Shown here piece by piece: positions 8,807 to 17,220 of a DNA stretch of 64,000 bases (position 1 is its first letter; the number at the start of each line of letters is the position of its first letter). The notes beneath the pieces are model-generated. The model did no database searches and was not told where the DNA came from. It saw nothing but the letters and a program-made list of their open reading frames with translations. Location: contig NZ_LT629702.1 of NCBI RefSeq assembly GCF_900103345.1, forward strand, positions 5,068,501-5,132,500, read 5' to 3'. The position numbers and the translations under genes were made by a program. This stretch comes from Pseudomonas azotoformans. Its GTDB lineage: Bacteria; Pseudomonadota; Gammaproteobacteria; Pseudomonadales; Pseudomonadaceae.

Positions 8807-9964
8807 CTAACTTCCGCCAATCAGCGCCCGCTCCTCCAACCAGATTTCCTGAACAAACTGATCCGTAATCGCATAGATCCCATGTCCTCGCCGCATGATG
8901 ATGTTCTCCGCAACCAGTGCAATCACCACTGGTTGAATCTCCTCGACCCGAACCTCGCGACCGACCGTCTTCGAATACTCCGCCGCTGCGTTGATGGAGA
9001 AAATCCCACGGGCATCACCTTCCGTCGCCGCGATCTTGTTGAAAATCGCTTGAGCCAAAATGCCCAGTTGTTCAACTTTCTCAAGCTCAATGCTCGCCGC
9101 TGCGGAGCGCAGGGTACTGGCAATCACGGGTAGGAAAAGATCGGGGTCACCGTCCTGCTGCATGAGTTGGCGAAGTGCCTTGAGCATTTCTTCTGGCCGG
9201 TTCCCCAGCGTATTGAACGCCTCGATAGCTGCGTCGAGGGAGGGCAGTTTTCCCTTCTTCACCGTCATCGCAAGTCGGTCAAGCAGGAACTCAACGTAAT
9301 CGCCTTTCAACAACGGATAGGCCGCAGAGGTAGCGCCGGAAAACGCCTGGTTGCGTTTGGCGGTCAGCTCGCTCACTTGGGCTCTGTGGGAGCCGGTGCC
9401 GATAAAGAGGAAATACCCCGGCGTATTGGGGCATGGGTTGATCGCATCACGAGCAGCCTTGAGCGCCAATAGCAGTTGGTTGCCATCGTCCGAGGAAATG
9501 GCTTGCTGCACTTCGTCGATGATCAGCACGAGGTCAGTCTTCGCTTGGTCGACAACCTCTGTAAGTGCTTGAGCCAACGTAGGGCCATCAGCATTGCCAA
9601 TGCTGTCGAGCTTGAAGCCAAATTTGAAGCCTGCCACGCCCAAGTCAACATTGCTGACACGCTTGAGCATCTCCAGGGCTGAGGAACCAGGCGTCTGCAG
9701 TTCCTGCAGGGTTTTGTGGATGGCGTTGTGCACGAGCATTGCCGGGTTGGCCAGCGTGTCGCTCCATAGGTCGACGTAAATGACGAGAGCGCCAGCGGCT
9801 TCCAGGGCGGGAATCAGGTCGTTTCTCAGAAATGTCGTTTTACCCGTGCGGCGCAGGCCATACAGAAACAGGCCTGAGCGCAACCCTTCATCGAGTACGC
9901 CTGGGTTAAGAAGCTGGTTTGCCATTGATTCAGCCAATTCAGGGCGCTGAAATATGCGGCTCAT
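8807..9964 (-). CDS. AAA/archaeal-type ATPase, function unknown
   Basis: 385 residues with a P-loop GLRRTGKTTFL near residue 35, a Walker B LVLIIDEVQQ near residue 147 and a sensor-like LFIGTGSHR, followed by a C-terminal winged-helix-like part (EIQPVVIALVAENIIMRRGHG). This fits the family of single ATP-binding proteins often called ATPase AAA in Pseudomonas. The start at 9964 has AAGGAT 8 nt upstream. GC content is near the genome average, unlike the neighbouring AT-rich pair, and it is convergent with that pair. It sits between tRNA-Thr and a degraded copy of that tRNA, so it looks like cargo of a small element. A role in defence is possible but nothing in the protein proves it. Confidence 0.8.
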   Translation of the reverse strand: MSRIFQRPELAESMANQLLNPGVLDEGLRSGLFLYGLRRTGKTTFLRNDLIPALEAAGALVIYVDLWSDTLANPAMLVHNAIHKTLQELQTPGSSALEMLKRVSNVDLGVAGFKFGFKLDSIGNADGPTLAQALTEVVDQAKTDLVLIIDEVQQAISSDDGNQLLLALKAARDAINPCPNTPGYFLFIGTGSHRAQVSELTAKRNQAFSGATSAAYPLLKGDYVEFLLDRLAMTVKKGKLPSLDAAIEAFNTLGNRPEEMLKALRQLMQQDGDPDLFLPVIASTLRSAAASIELEKVEQLGILAQAIFNKIAATEGDARGIFSINAAAEYSKTVGREVRVEEIQPVVIALVAENIIMRRGHGIYAITDQFVQEIWLEERALIGGS

Positions 9965-10127
9965 GCAATTATCCTTTTTATGGATACGCCATAATTATTG
10001 CCAGTTCATAATTTGGCATAAAGGCTGAAAGATGAGGCTTTGAGGCTGAAGTGGTGTTTTTAAGGCGAAAAGGGATTGGTTGAGGCGAGGGGCGGAGTGT
10101 GATTCAGCTATGAACACCCCAGAAACA

Positions 10128-10159
10128 ACAAAGCCCCTGCATTTCTGCAGGGGCTTTGT
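10128..10159 (-). terminator. Intrinsic terminator downstream of tRNA-Thr
   Basis: A perfect 14-bp stem (10128-10141 with 10146-10159, core GCCCCTGCA/TGCAGGGGC) with a 4-nt loop. On the minus strand it is followed by a T-rich tail (TTGTTTCT) just beyond the 3' end of tRNA-Thr. Confidence 0.8.
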
Positions 10160-10165
10160 CTTATA

Positions 10166-10241
<76 letters not shown>

Positions 10242-10425
10242 GTGTTAGGGCGACGATTATAGCGATTGGCAAGGTTCTGTAAACCCCTGAATTCTGACTA
10301 TTTTTGCAGAACCCACGCTTTTTCCACGCCCGCCCCTTTTTCCAGCTGGCGAGTGTAGGATTTCTCCCTTGGCGCCGAAGGGTCTACCCCGGCAAAAATT
10401 CTCTCCAAACCCAAGGAAGCCCCAC

Positions 10426-10833
10426 GTGAAACGGATTCTCTCCCTGTCTCTCATCCTCCTTACTGCCGCGCTCGCTGCGTGTTCGTCCAACAAACCCGCC
10501 AACGACCCGGCGCTGGTGGGCACCTGGAAAGGTCTGCGTACCGAGGCCGGTAAGTGCCAGTTCCTGTCGTGGACCAATACTCTCAAGCCCGACGGTCGTT
10601 TTGTGATTACCTTCTACCGCGATGCACAGCAGACCAAGGTGATTCAGACGGAGCAGGGTACGTGGTCGGCGGCCAATGGCAGGAATGAGTTGCGTACCGA
10701 CGGTGTGCGTTCGCCGGATGTGTACACCTATAAGCTGCTGGACGCAGACACGGTGCATTACGTGAGTGTGGCCTCGGACCCGACCAGCGATTGCCAGGAT
10801 GACTACGCGTTCACCGAGCGTCGTGTGCGCTAA
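10426..10833 (+). CDS. Small lipoprotein, function unknown
   Basis: 135 residues from a GTG start at 10426, chosen because AAGGAA lies 8 nt upstream and the product then begins with a lipoprotein signal peptide (VKRILSLSLILLTAALAAC; lipobox LAAC). The mature part has GTWKGL, a C-terminal DSC and TFERRVR-like end and alternating beta-type sequence, suggesting a small beta-sandwich or lipocalin-like fold. It should be anchored in the outer or inner membrane. It is convergent with the DUF2790 gene and shares a hairpin with it. No function can be assigned. Confidence 0.8.
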   Translation: MKRILSLSLILLTAALAACSSNKPANDPALVGTWKGLRTEAGKCQFLSWTNTLKPDGRFVITFYRDAQQTKVIQTEQGTWSAANGRNELRTDGVRSPDVYTYKLLDADTVHYVSVASDPTSDCQDDYAFTERRVR

Positions 10834-10853
10834 GCCTTCAGAAAACGCTCCGA

Positions 10854-10877
10854 AACCGGGCACTCAGGTGCCCGGTT
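10854..10877. terminator. Hairpin between convergent genes
   Basis: A 10-bp stem AACCGGGCAC/GTGCCCGGTT with a 4-nt loop lies between the stops of the lipoprotein gene and the DUF2790 gene. The tails are only weakly T-rich, so it may be an inefficient bidirectional terminator. Confidence 0.5.
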
Positions 10878-10887
10878 CGCGCAAGTC

Positions 10888-11112
10888 TTAACTGCCTTCT
10901 GCGCAGTTATCTGCGAACTTCTTGTAGTCCAATACCTGTTGCTGCCCGTGGGAATCCAGGTAGGTCATGTGTGCATTCACGATCCCACACGCTCCGTTTG
11001 TGTCTTCGACAGTGGTCAGCACGCGCTGGACGTCCAGCTTGGGCTGTACGTCGGCGCGGGCGTTGACGGTAAAAGCCAGCAGGCTGACGGCGATCAAGGT
11101 GTTCCAGTTCAT
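10888..11112 (-). CDS. DUF2790 family secreted small protein
   Basis: 74 residues with a signal peptide (MNWNTLIAVSLLAFTVNARA) and a short mature domain containing two cysteines (ACGIV near residue 43 and DNCAEGS at the end) and the segment MTYLDSHGQQQVLDYKKF, typical of Pseudomonas DUF2790 proteins. It is probably periplasmic with one disulphide. GAGGAT lies close upstream of the ATG. Proteins of this family are often multi-copy and have no established function. Confidence 0.85.
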   Translation of the reverse strand: MNWNTLIAVSLLAFTVNARADVQPKLDVQRVLTTVEDTNGACGIVNAHMTYLDSHGQQQVLDYKKFADNCAEGS

Positions 11113-11546
11113 GGTGGGTATCCTCCGGGTTCAACAAGTGGGTGTGGGCTTATTGAGCGCCCTGGAGGTATCTGCACTGTGTCATGCGGCGCGGGTTTTG
11201 CTTCGTTGTGTAGCGAGACCTTGGCTGCATACACAGCGATACACGAGCCGTGGCCGTGTGGGTCATTTGGATCGACCGCTCAGCCGGTTTTCCCTTGAAT
11301 ACAGGTGAGGTTTCCGTATTCTGTCCCGCGATATAAACCGTCAGTTTTATCGCAGTTCCTTGTAGGCAAATTTTCGAGACAATGTAGGGCAACCGAATAT
11401 CTGTTGATGCATATGTCAGTTTTGTGTCGTTTTTGTCCAGTCAGGCAAGATTTTTTGTGAAATAACGATGCAAGTACATGTTCTTAAACCGAATGGGTTT
11501 TTCTTCATAAAGTCGTCGTAAAAATGGCGTCAGGCCGTTCGTCGGA

Positions 11547-11575
11547 TTGAATTGAACTTAAAACATCAAAATACT
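11547..11575 (+). promoter_or_regulatory. Predicted sigma-70 promoter of the wss operon
   Basis: TTGAAT (11547-11552), a 17-nt spacer and AATACT (11570-11575). The predicted start is near 11582, giving a leader of about 118 nt before wssA. The 587-nt region 11113-11699 holds this promoter, the palindrome and the leader hairpin; nothing else convincing was seen in it. Confidence 0.5.
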
Positions 11576-11586
11576 GACACCATCAT

Positions 11587-11598
11587 TGTGATATCACA
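11587..11598 (+). promoter_or_regulatory. Perfect palindrome TGTGATATCACA, likely operator for wssA
   Basis: A 12-bp perfect dyad right after the predicted transcription start, a place where a bound repressor would block initiation. It resembles CRP/Vfr half-sites (TGTGA/TCACA), but the centre has 2 nt instead of 6, so another regulator is more likely. Confidence 0.45.
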
Positions 11599-11633
11599 GA
11601 ATGCGCCCGACACCACATAACTAGAAAAAACCA

Positions 11634-11657
11634 GGTCAGCTCCTTGCTGGCCTTTTT
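11634..11657 (+). terminator. Intrinsic-terminator-like hairpin in the wss leader
   Basis: GGTCAGC (11634-11640) pairs with GCTGGCC (11646-11652) around a 5-nt loop and is followed by T5. It lies between the predicted promoter and the wssA start at 11700, so it could attenuate the operon, or end a transcript from further upstream. Confidence 0.55.
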
Positions 11658-11699
11658 ATCGCCTTTATAAAGCGCAAATCAGGTGGGGAGGGGCAGTGA

Positions 11700-12734
11700 G
11701 TGAGTCGGGCAGATGACATTTCAAAGCTATTCAACAAGCTCGGTGCCAACCCGAGTGGCTATCGTGAGATCGACTTTGTCCATGAGTTCATCGAGGACGA
11801 AGTCGAGGTCCTGGAAGCCCCCGCAGTCACTCCAGCCCCGCTTGAGATCGAAGCCCCCTCGGCCCCTCTGCTGCGCTTGCTGGAGGAACTGAGCCAAGGC
11901 GAAGCCGACCACCTGCAGCCGCCCGAAGTGGTGGAAGGGCGGGATGGCCAGGTGTACTCCGAGCAATCGAGCCCGAAAGTCGTGGTGTTGGTCTCGGTCA
12001 AGGGCGGCGTCGGTCGCAGTACCCTCGCGGCTGCGCTTGCCAGTGGCTTGCAGCGCCAGGGCCGCCCGGCACTGGCTCTGGACCTGGACCCGCAAAACGC
12101 CCTGCGCCACCACCTGTGCCTGGGCCTCGACATGCCCGGCGTTGGCGCCACCAGCTTGCGCAACGAAGGCTGGGAAGCCCTGCCCGAGCGCGGTTTTGCC
12201 GGTTGCCGGCTGGTGGCATTCGGCGCCACTGACCACGAGCAACAGCACAGCCTCAATCGCTGGTTGGGCCAGGACAGCGAGTGGCTCGGCAAGCGCCTGT
12301 CCGGCCTTAAGTTGAACGGCCAGGACACCGTGATCATCGACGTCCCCGCCGGCAACACCGTCTACCTCAGCCAGGCCATGTCGGTCGCCGACGCGGTGCT
12401 GGTGGTAGTACAGCCGGACGTGGCCTCGTTCAGCATCCTCGACCAGATGGACAGCCTGCTGGCGCCATACCTCCAGCGCGCCAAACCGCCACAACGCTTC
12501 TACGTGATCAACCAGCTGGACGGTGCTCACCGCTTCAGCCTGGACATGGCCGAGGTGTTCAAGACCCGCCTGGGTGCTGCGCTGTTGGGGACGGTCCACC
12601 GCGACCCCACGTTCAGCGAAGCCCAGGCCTACGGGCGTGATCCCCTCGACCCAACCGTCAACAGTATCGGCAGCCAGGACGTCCACGCCCTGTGCCGCAC
12701 CTTGCTCGAACGCATCGACTCGGACCTTCCATGA
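11700..12734 (+). CDS. wssA: WssA, BcsQ/MinD-like protein of the cellulose synthase complex
   Basis: 344 residues from GTG at 11700, 6 nt after GGGGAGGGG. After an acidic N-terminal tail (about 90 residues) comes a ParA/MinD-type fold: VSVKGGVGRST with K101 and R106, then LALDLDPQNALR, VIIDVPAG and VVQPDVASF. The Walker A lysine is replaced by Arg106, a degeneracy also seen in BcsQ proteins. In SBW25 WssA is thought to position the cellulose machinery at the pole. Its stop overlaps wssB as ATGA. It is a paralogue of WssJ at the other end of the cluster. Confidence 0.92.
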   Translation: MSRADDISKLFNKLGANPSGYREIDFVHEFIEDEVEVLEAPAVTPAPLEIEAPSAPLLRLLEELSQGEADHLQPPEVVEGRDGQVYSEQSSPKVVVLVSVKGGVGRSTLAAALASGLQRQGRPALALDLDPQNALRHHLCLGLDMPGVGATSLRNEGWEALPERGFAGCRLVAFGATDHEQQHSLNRWLGQDSEWLGKRLSGLKLNGQDTVIIDVPAGNTVYLSQAMSVADAVLVVVQPDVASFSILDQMDSLLAPYLQRAKPPQRFYVINQLDGAHRFSLDMAEVFKTRLGAALLGTVHRDPTFSEAQAYGRDPLDPTVNSIGSQDVHALCRTLLERIDSDLP

Positions 12735-14950
12735 CCGACACTACGTCCTCCACGCCCTTCGTCGAAGGGCGCGCCGAACAGCGCCTCAATGGCGCCATCG
12801 CGCGCTTCAACCGGTGGCCTGCGGCGCTGCGTACGGTACTGGTTGTCGCCAGTTGCGTGCTCGGTGCCCTGCTGTTGATGGGCATTATCAGCGCGCCGCT
12901 CGACCTCTACAGCCAGTGCCTGTTCGCGGGGGTGTGCTTCCTCGCCGTGCTGGTGTTGCGCAAGATCCCGGGGCGCCTGGCGATCCTCGCGCTGGTGGTG
13001 CTGTCGCTGGTGGCGTCGTTGCGCTACATGTTCTGGCGCCTCACCTCCACCCTCGGCTTTGAAACCTGGGTCGACATGTTCTTCGGCTATGGCCTGGTCG
13101 CGGCTGAGTTCTACGCCATGGTCGTACTCATCTTCGGCTACGTGCAAACCGCCTGGCCGCTGCGCCGCACGCCGGTATGGCTCAAGACCGAGCCGGAAGA
13201 ATGGCCGACGGTCGACGTGTTCATCCCCACCTACAACGAAGCGCTGAGCATCGTAAAGCTGACCATTTTCGCCGCCCAGGCGATGGACTGGCCCAAGGAC
13301 AAGCTGCGCGTCCACGTGCTCGATGACGGCCGCCGCGATGACTTCCGCGACTTCTGCCGCAAGGTCGGGGTGAACTACATCCGCCGCGACAACAACTTCC
13401 ACGCCAAGGCCGGTAACCTCAACGAAGCGTTGAAAGTCACCGACGGCGAATACATCGCGCTGTTCGACGCCGACCACGTGCCGACGCGTTCCTTCCTGCA
13501 AGTGAGCCTGGGCTGGTTCCTCAAGGACCCGAAGCTGGCGATGCTGCAAACGCCGCACTTCTTCTTTTCGCCGGACCCGTTCGAAAAGAACCTCGACACC
13601 TTCCGCGCCGTGCCCAACGAGGGTGAGCTGTTCTACGGCCTGGTGCAGGACGGTAACGACCTGTGGAACGCCACGTTCTTCTGCGGCTCCTGCGCCGTCA
13701 TCCGCCGTGAGCCGCTGCTGGAAATCGGCGGCGTGGCCATCGAGACGGTGACCGAAGACGCCCACACCGCGCTCAAGCTCAATCGCCTCGGCTACAACAC
13801 CGCCTACCTGGCCATCCCGCAAGCCGCGGGCCTGGCCACCGAAAGCCTGTCGCGCCACATCAACCAGCGGATTCGCTGGGCGCGGGGCATGGCGCAGATT
13901 TTCCGCACCGACAACCCGTTGCTCGGCAAAGGCCTGAAGTGGGGCCAGCGCATCTGCTACGCCAACGCCATGCTGCACTTCTTTTATGGGTTGCCGCGCC
14001 TGGTGTTCCTCACTGCGCCGCTGGCCTACCTGGTGTTCGGCGCCGAGATTTTCCACGCCTCGGCGCTGATGATCGTCGCCTACGTGCTGCCGCACCTGGT
14101 GCACTCCAGCCTGACCAACTCACGGATCCAGGGGCGTTTCCGTCACTCGTTCTGGAACGAGGTCTACGAGACCGTACTGGCCTGGTACATCCTGCCGCCG
14201 GTGCTGGTCGCGCTGGTCAACCCCAAGGCCGGTGGCTTCAACGTCACCGACAAGGGCGGCATCATCGACAAGCAGTTCTTCGACTGGAAGCTGGCGCGCC
14301 CGTATCTGGTGCTGCTGCTGGTGAACCTGGTGGGCCTGGGCTTTGGTGTGCATCAACTGGTGTACGGCGAGGAAAGCACCGCCGTCACCGTCGCCATCAA
14401 CATGACCTGGACCCTCTACAACCTGATCATCACCAGCGCTGCCGTGGCGGTGGCCTCCGAGACGCGCCAAGTGCGCTCCGAGCCGCGTGTGAGTGCGAAG
14501 CTGCCGGTGAGTATTATTTGTTCCGACGGTCGTGTGCTTCACGGGATCACCCAGGATTTCTCGCAGAATGGCTTCGGCCTGATCCTCGATGATGGTCACT
14601 CCATCACCCAAGGCGAACGGGTGAAGCTGGTGCTGTCGCGCAATGGTCAGGACAACCTGTTCCAGGCGCGGGTGGCGTTCAGCAAAGGTACACAGATTGG
14701 TGCGCAGTTCGAGTCATTGACCCTGCGCGAGCAAAGCGAACTGGTGCGCCTGACGTTCTCACGCGCCGACACCTGGGCCGCCAGTTGGGGCGCCGGCCAG
14801 CCGGATACGCCGCTGGCAGCCTTGCGTGAAGTCGGCGGTATCGGCATCGGCGGTCTGTTCACGCTGTGCCGTGCCACCCTGCATGAATTACGTATGGCCC
14901 TGCGCCGCACGCCCTCACAACCGCTTGATACGTTGATGGACAAGCCATGA
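12731..14950 (+). CDS. wssB: WssB/BcsA, cellulose synthase catalytic subunit
   Basis: 739 residues; the ATG at 12731 overlaps the wssA stop. It is an inner-membrane GT2 enzyme that polymerises UDP-glucose to beta-1,4-glucan and extrudes it. Catalytic motifs are DD at 198-199, DxD at 246-248, TED with D343 and QRIRW at 379-383, between hydrophobic N-terminal and C-terminal membrane helices. The C-terminal PilZ domain has R582-x3-R586 and D609-x-S611-x2-G614, so it should bind cyclic-di-GMP and be activated by it. The stop overlaps wssC by 4 nt. Confidence 0.97.
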   Translation: MTDTTSSTPFVEGRAEQRLNGAIARFNRWPAALRTVLVVASCVLGALLLMGIISAPLDLYSQCLFAGVCFLAVLVLRKIPGRLAILALVVLSLVASLRYMFWRLTSTLGFETWVDMFFGYGLVAAEFYAMVVLIFGYVQTAWPLRRTPVWLKTEPEEWPTVDVFIPTYNEALSIVKLTIFAAQAMDWPKDKLRVHVLDDGRRDDFRDFCRKVGVNYIRRDNNFHAKAGNLNEALKVTDGEYIALFDADHVPTRSFLQVSLGWFLKDPKLAMLQTPHFFFSPDPFEKNLDTFRAVPNEGELFYGLVQDGNDLWNATFFCGSCAVIRREPLLEIGGVAIETVTEDAHTALKLNRLGYNTAYLAIPQAAGLATESLSRHINQRIRWARGMAQIFRTDNPLLGKGLKWGQRICYANAMLHFFYGLPRLVFLTAPLAYLVFGAEIFHASALMIVAYVLPHLVHSSLTNSRIQGRFRHSFWNEVYETVLAWYILPPVLVALVNPKAGGFNVTDKGGIIDKQFFDWKLARPYLVLLLVNLVGLGFGVHQLVYGEESTAVTVAINMTWTLYNLIITSAAVAVASETRQVRSEPRVSAKLPVSIICSDGRVLHGITQDFSQNGFGLILDDGHSITQGERVKLVLSRNGQDNLFQARVAFSKGTQIGAQFESLTLREQSELVRLTFSRADTWAASWGAGQPDTPLAALREVGGIGIGGLFTLCRATLHELRMALRRTPSQPLDTLMDKP

Positions 14951-17220
14951 CCTCCACCCCTTTTTTCGCGCGCGCTCATTCGCGCGCCGCACATGCGTTG
15001 CTGATCGCTTCGCTGCTGGGCCTGAGCCCACTGCTGCAAGCGGCCGACAAGGCAGTGATTGCTCCTGCTGCCGTGCAAGGTGCCGAGAACGGCTACAGCC
15101 TGACGCTCAAGCAACTGGGGCGTCGCGACAGCATGAACCTGCAGGGTGTGGAGTCATCTGACAGCGTCAACTTCGACATCCGCGCTGACCAGGTTGTGAC
15201 GGGCGCCCAACTGTTGCTCAACTACAGCTATTCGCCGGCGCTGCTGGCGGAGTTGTCGCAGATCAACGTGCTGGTCAACGACGAAGTCGCCGCCAGCCTG
15301 CCGTTGCCAAAAGAGGGCGCCGGCATCCCGCAACAGGCCGTCGTGCAGATTGCGCCGCACCTGATCACCGAGTTCAACCGCCTGCGGTTGCAGTTCATCG
15401 GTCACTACACCATGTCCTGCGAGGACCCGCTGCACAGCAGCCTCTGGGCAAAAATCAGCAACACCAGCGAGCTGAAAGTGCAGGTCTCGCCGATCCTGTT
15501 GAAAGACGATCTGTCGGTGCTGCCGCTGCCGTTCTTCGATAAGCGTGATGCGCGCCAGCTCAACCTGCCGTTCGTGTTCGCAACCGCTCCGGATAACGCC
15601 ACGCTGGAAGCGGCGGCGACGTTGTCATCGTGGTTCGGCGCAATGGCCAGTTACCGTGGCGCTACTTTCCCCGCTGCCTACGGCACGATCCCGGCCAAGG
15701 GCAACGCCATTGTGCTGGTGCTCAGCCCGAATGCGGTCGACGTCAATGGCGTGAAAGTGGCGCAAGCCAGCGGGCCGACCCTGAGCCTGATCGCCAACCC
15801 CAACGACCCCCAGGGCAAGTTGCTGATCGTGTCGGGGCGCGACGGCGCCGAACTCAAGCGCGCAGCCACGGCGGTGGCGCTGGGCAACCCGGTGCTTGCC
15901 GGCAACAGCGTGGTCATCGACAAACTTGAAAGCCTGGCTCCACGCCGCCCCTATGACGCGCCGAACTGGGTGCCCAGTGATCGCCCGGTACGTCTGGGCG
16001 AACTGGTCGAGCTGAAAAAGCTCAGCGTCGCGGGCTACAACCCTGGCCCGATCAGTGTCGACTTCCGCCTGCCGCCCGACCTGTTCAACTGGCGTGAAGA
16101 AGGCGTGCCGCTGCACCTCAAGTACCGCTACACGCCGCAGCAAGTGTCGACCAATTCGTCATTGCTGGTGGGGCTGGATGACCAGTTCATGAAGTCCATG
16201 CCGCTGCCGTCGATCACCAGCCTGGCAGACGGCAAGACCCTGTTGAGCATGATGCAGAAAGACAACACGCTGCCGCGCGAAGCCACGGTGTTGCTGCCGA
16301 TCAGCTCGGCGTCGCCGATGTCCAAGCTGCAACTGCGCTTTATGTACGACTACATCAAGGAAGGCGAATGCCGGGACATCATCGTCGATAACATGCGCGG
16401 TACCATCGACCCGGATTCGAGCCTGGATATCAGCGGCTACCAACACTTCATCGCCATGCCGAACCTGGGCGTGTTCAACGATGCCGGTTTCCCGTTCACC
16501 CGCCTGGCGGACCTGTCCGAGTCGGCCGTGGTGTTGCCGGATACCTTTGGCACCGACGAGTTGACTGCCTACTTGACCATCCTGGGCCGCTTCGGCGAGT
16601 CCACCGGTTACCCGGCGACCGCCGTCAAAGTGGTGCAAGCCAAGGACGTGCAAAGTGTGGCTGACAAAGACCTGCTGGTGATCGCCACCGGTGCCGACCA
16701 ACCCTTGTTCAAGCAATGGCAGCAGTACCTGCCGGCGACGGTCGACGGTCCGCAGCAGCACTTCAAACTGTCTGACCTGCCGCGCTACGTCAGCAACTGG
16801 GTCAGCCCGGACGCCGAAGCCAACAAGCACGCGGCCAACGCCGCCATCAGCTTCAACAGCTTGAGCACCAGCACCTGGTTTGCCGGTTTCGAGTCGCCGC
16901 TCAAGGTCGGGCGCAGTGTGGTGCTGATCTCCAGTTCCAGGCCCGAAGGCCTGCAAGCCGCAACCGCTGTGCTGATTGGCGGCGATCAATATAAAGAAAC
17001 CATCCAGGGCAGCCTGGCGGTGGTGCAGGGCACGCAGGTCAGCTCACTGGTGGCTGACCAGCAGTACTACGTCGGCAAACTGGGCTGGTTCAAGTCGGTG
17101 CAGTGGCAACTGTCGCAAAACCTGGGTTGGATGTTGTTGTTCACCTTCCTGGGCCTGGCGATTGTCACCTGCCTGATCTACCTGTCCTTGCGTGCCCGTG
17201 CAAAACGGCGGTTGGCATGA
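14947..17220 (+). CDS. wssC: WssC/BcsB, periplasmic cellulose synthase subunit
   Basis: 757 residues with an N-terminal signal sequence ending near LLQAADKA and a single C-terminal membrane helix (WMLLFTFLGLAIVTCLIYL, cytosolic end RARAKRRLA). This is the BcsB layout: two carbohydrate-binding/flavodoxin-like repeats in the periplasm, anchored beside BcsA, guiding the glucan and required for synthase activity. It is joined to its neighbours by ATGA overlaps at both ends. No defects were seen. Confidence 0.96.
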   Translation: MTSTPFFARAHSRAAHALLIASLLGLSPLLQAADKAVIAPAAVQGAENGYSLTLKQLGRRDSMNLQGVESSDSVNFDIRADQVVTGAQLLLNYSYSPALLAELSQINVLVNDEVAASLPLPKEGAGIPQQAVVQIAPHLITEFNRLRLQFIGHYTMSCEDPLHSSLWAKISNTSELKVQVSPILLKDDLSVLPLPFFDKRDARQLNLPFVFATAPDNATLEAAATLSSWFGAMASYRGATFPAAYGTIPAKGNAIVLVLSPNAVDVNGVKVAQASGPTLSLIANPNDPQGKLLIVSGRDGAELKRAATAVALGNPVLAGNSVVIDKLESLAPRRPYDAPNWVPSDRPVRLGELVELKKLSVAGYNPGPISVDFRLPPDLFNWREEGVPLHLKYRYTPQQVSTNSSLLVGLDDQFMKSMPLPSITSLADGKTLLSMMQKDNTLPREATVLLPISSASPMSKLQLRFMYDYIKEGECRDIIVDNMRGTIDPDSSLDISGYQHFIAMPNLGVFNDAGFPFTRLADLSESAVVLPDTFGTDELTAYLTILGRFGESTGYPATAVKVVQAKDVQSVADKDLLVIATGADQPLFKQWQQYLPATVDGPQQHFKLSDLPRYVSNWVSPDAEANKHAANAAISFNSLSTSTWFAGFESPLKVGRSVVLISSSRPEGLQAATAVLIGGDQYKETIQGSLAVVQGTQVSSLVADQQYYVGKLGWFKSVQWQLSQNLGWMLLFTFLGLAIVTCLIYLSLRARAKRRLA

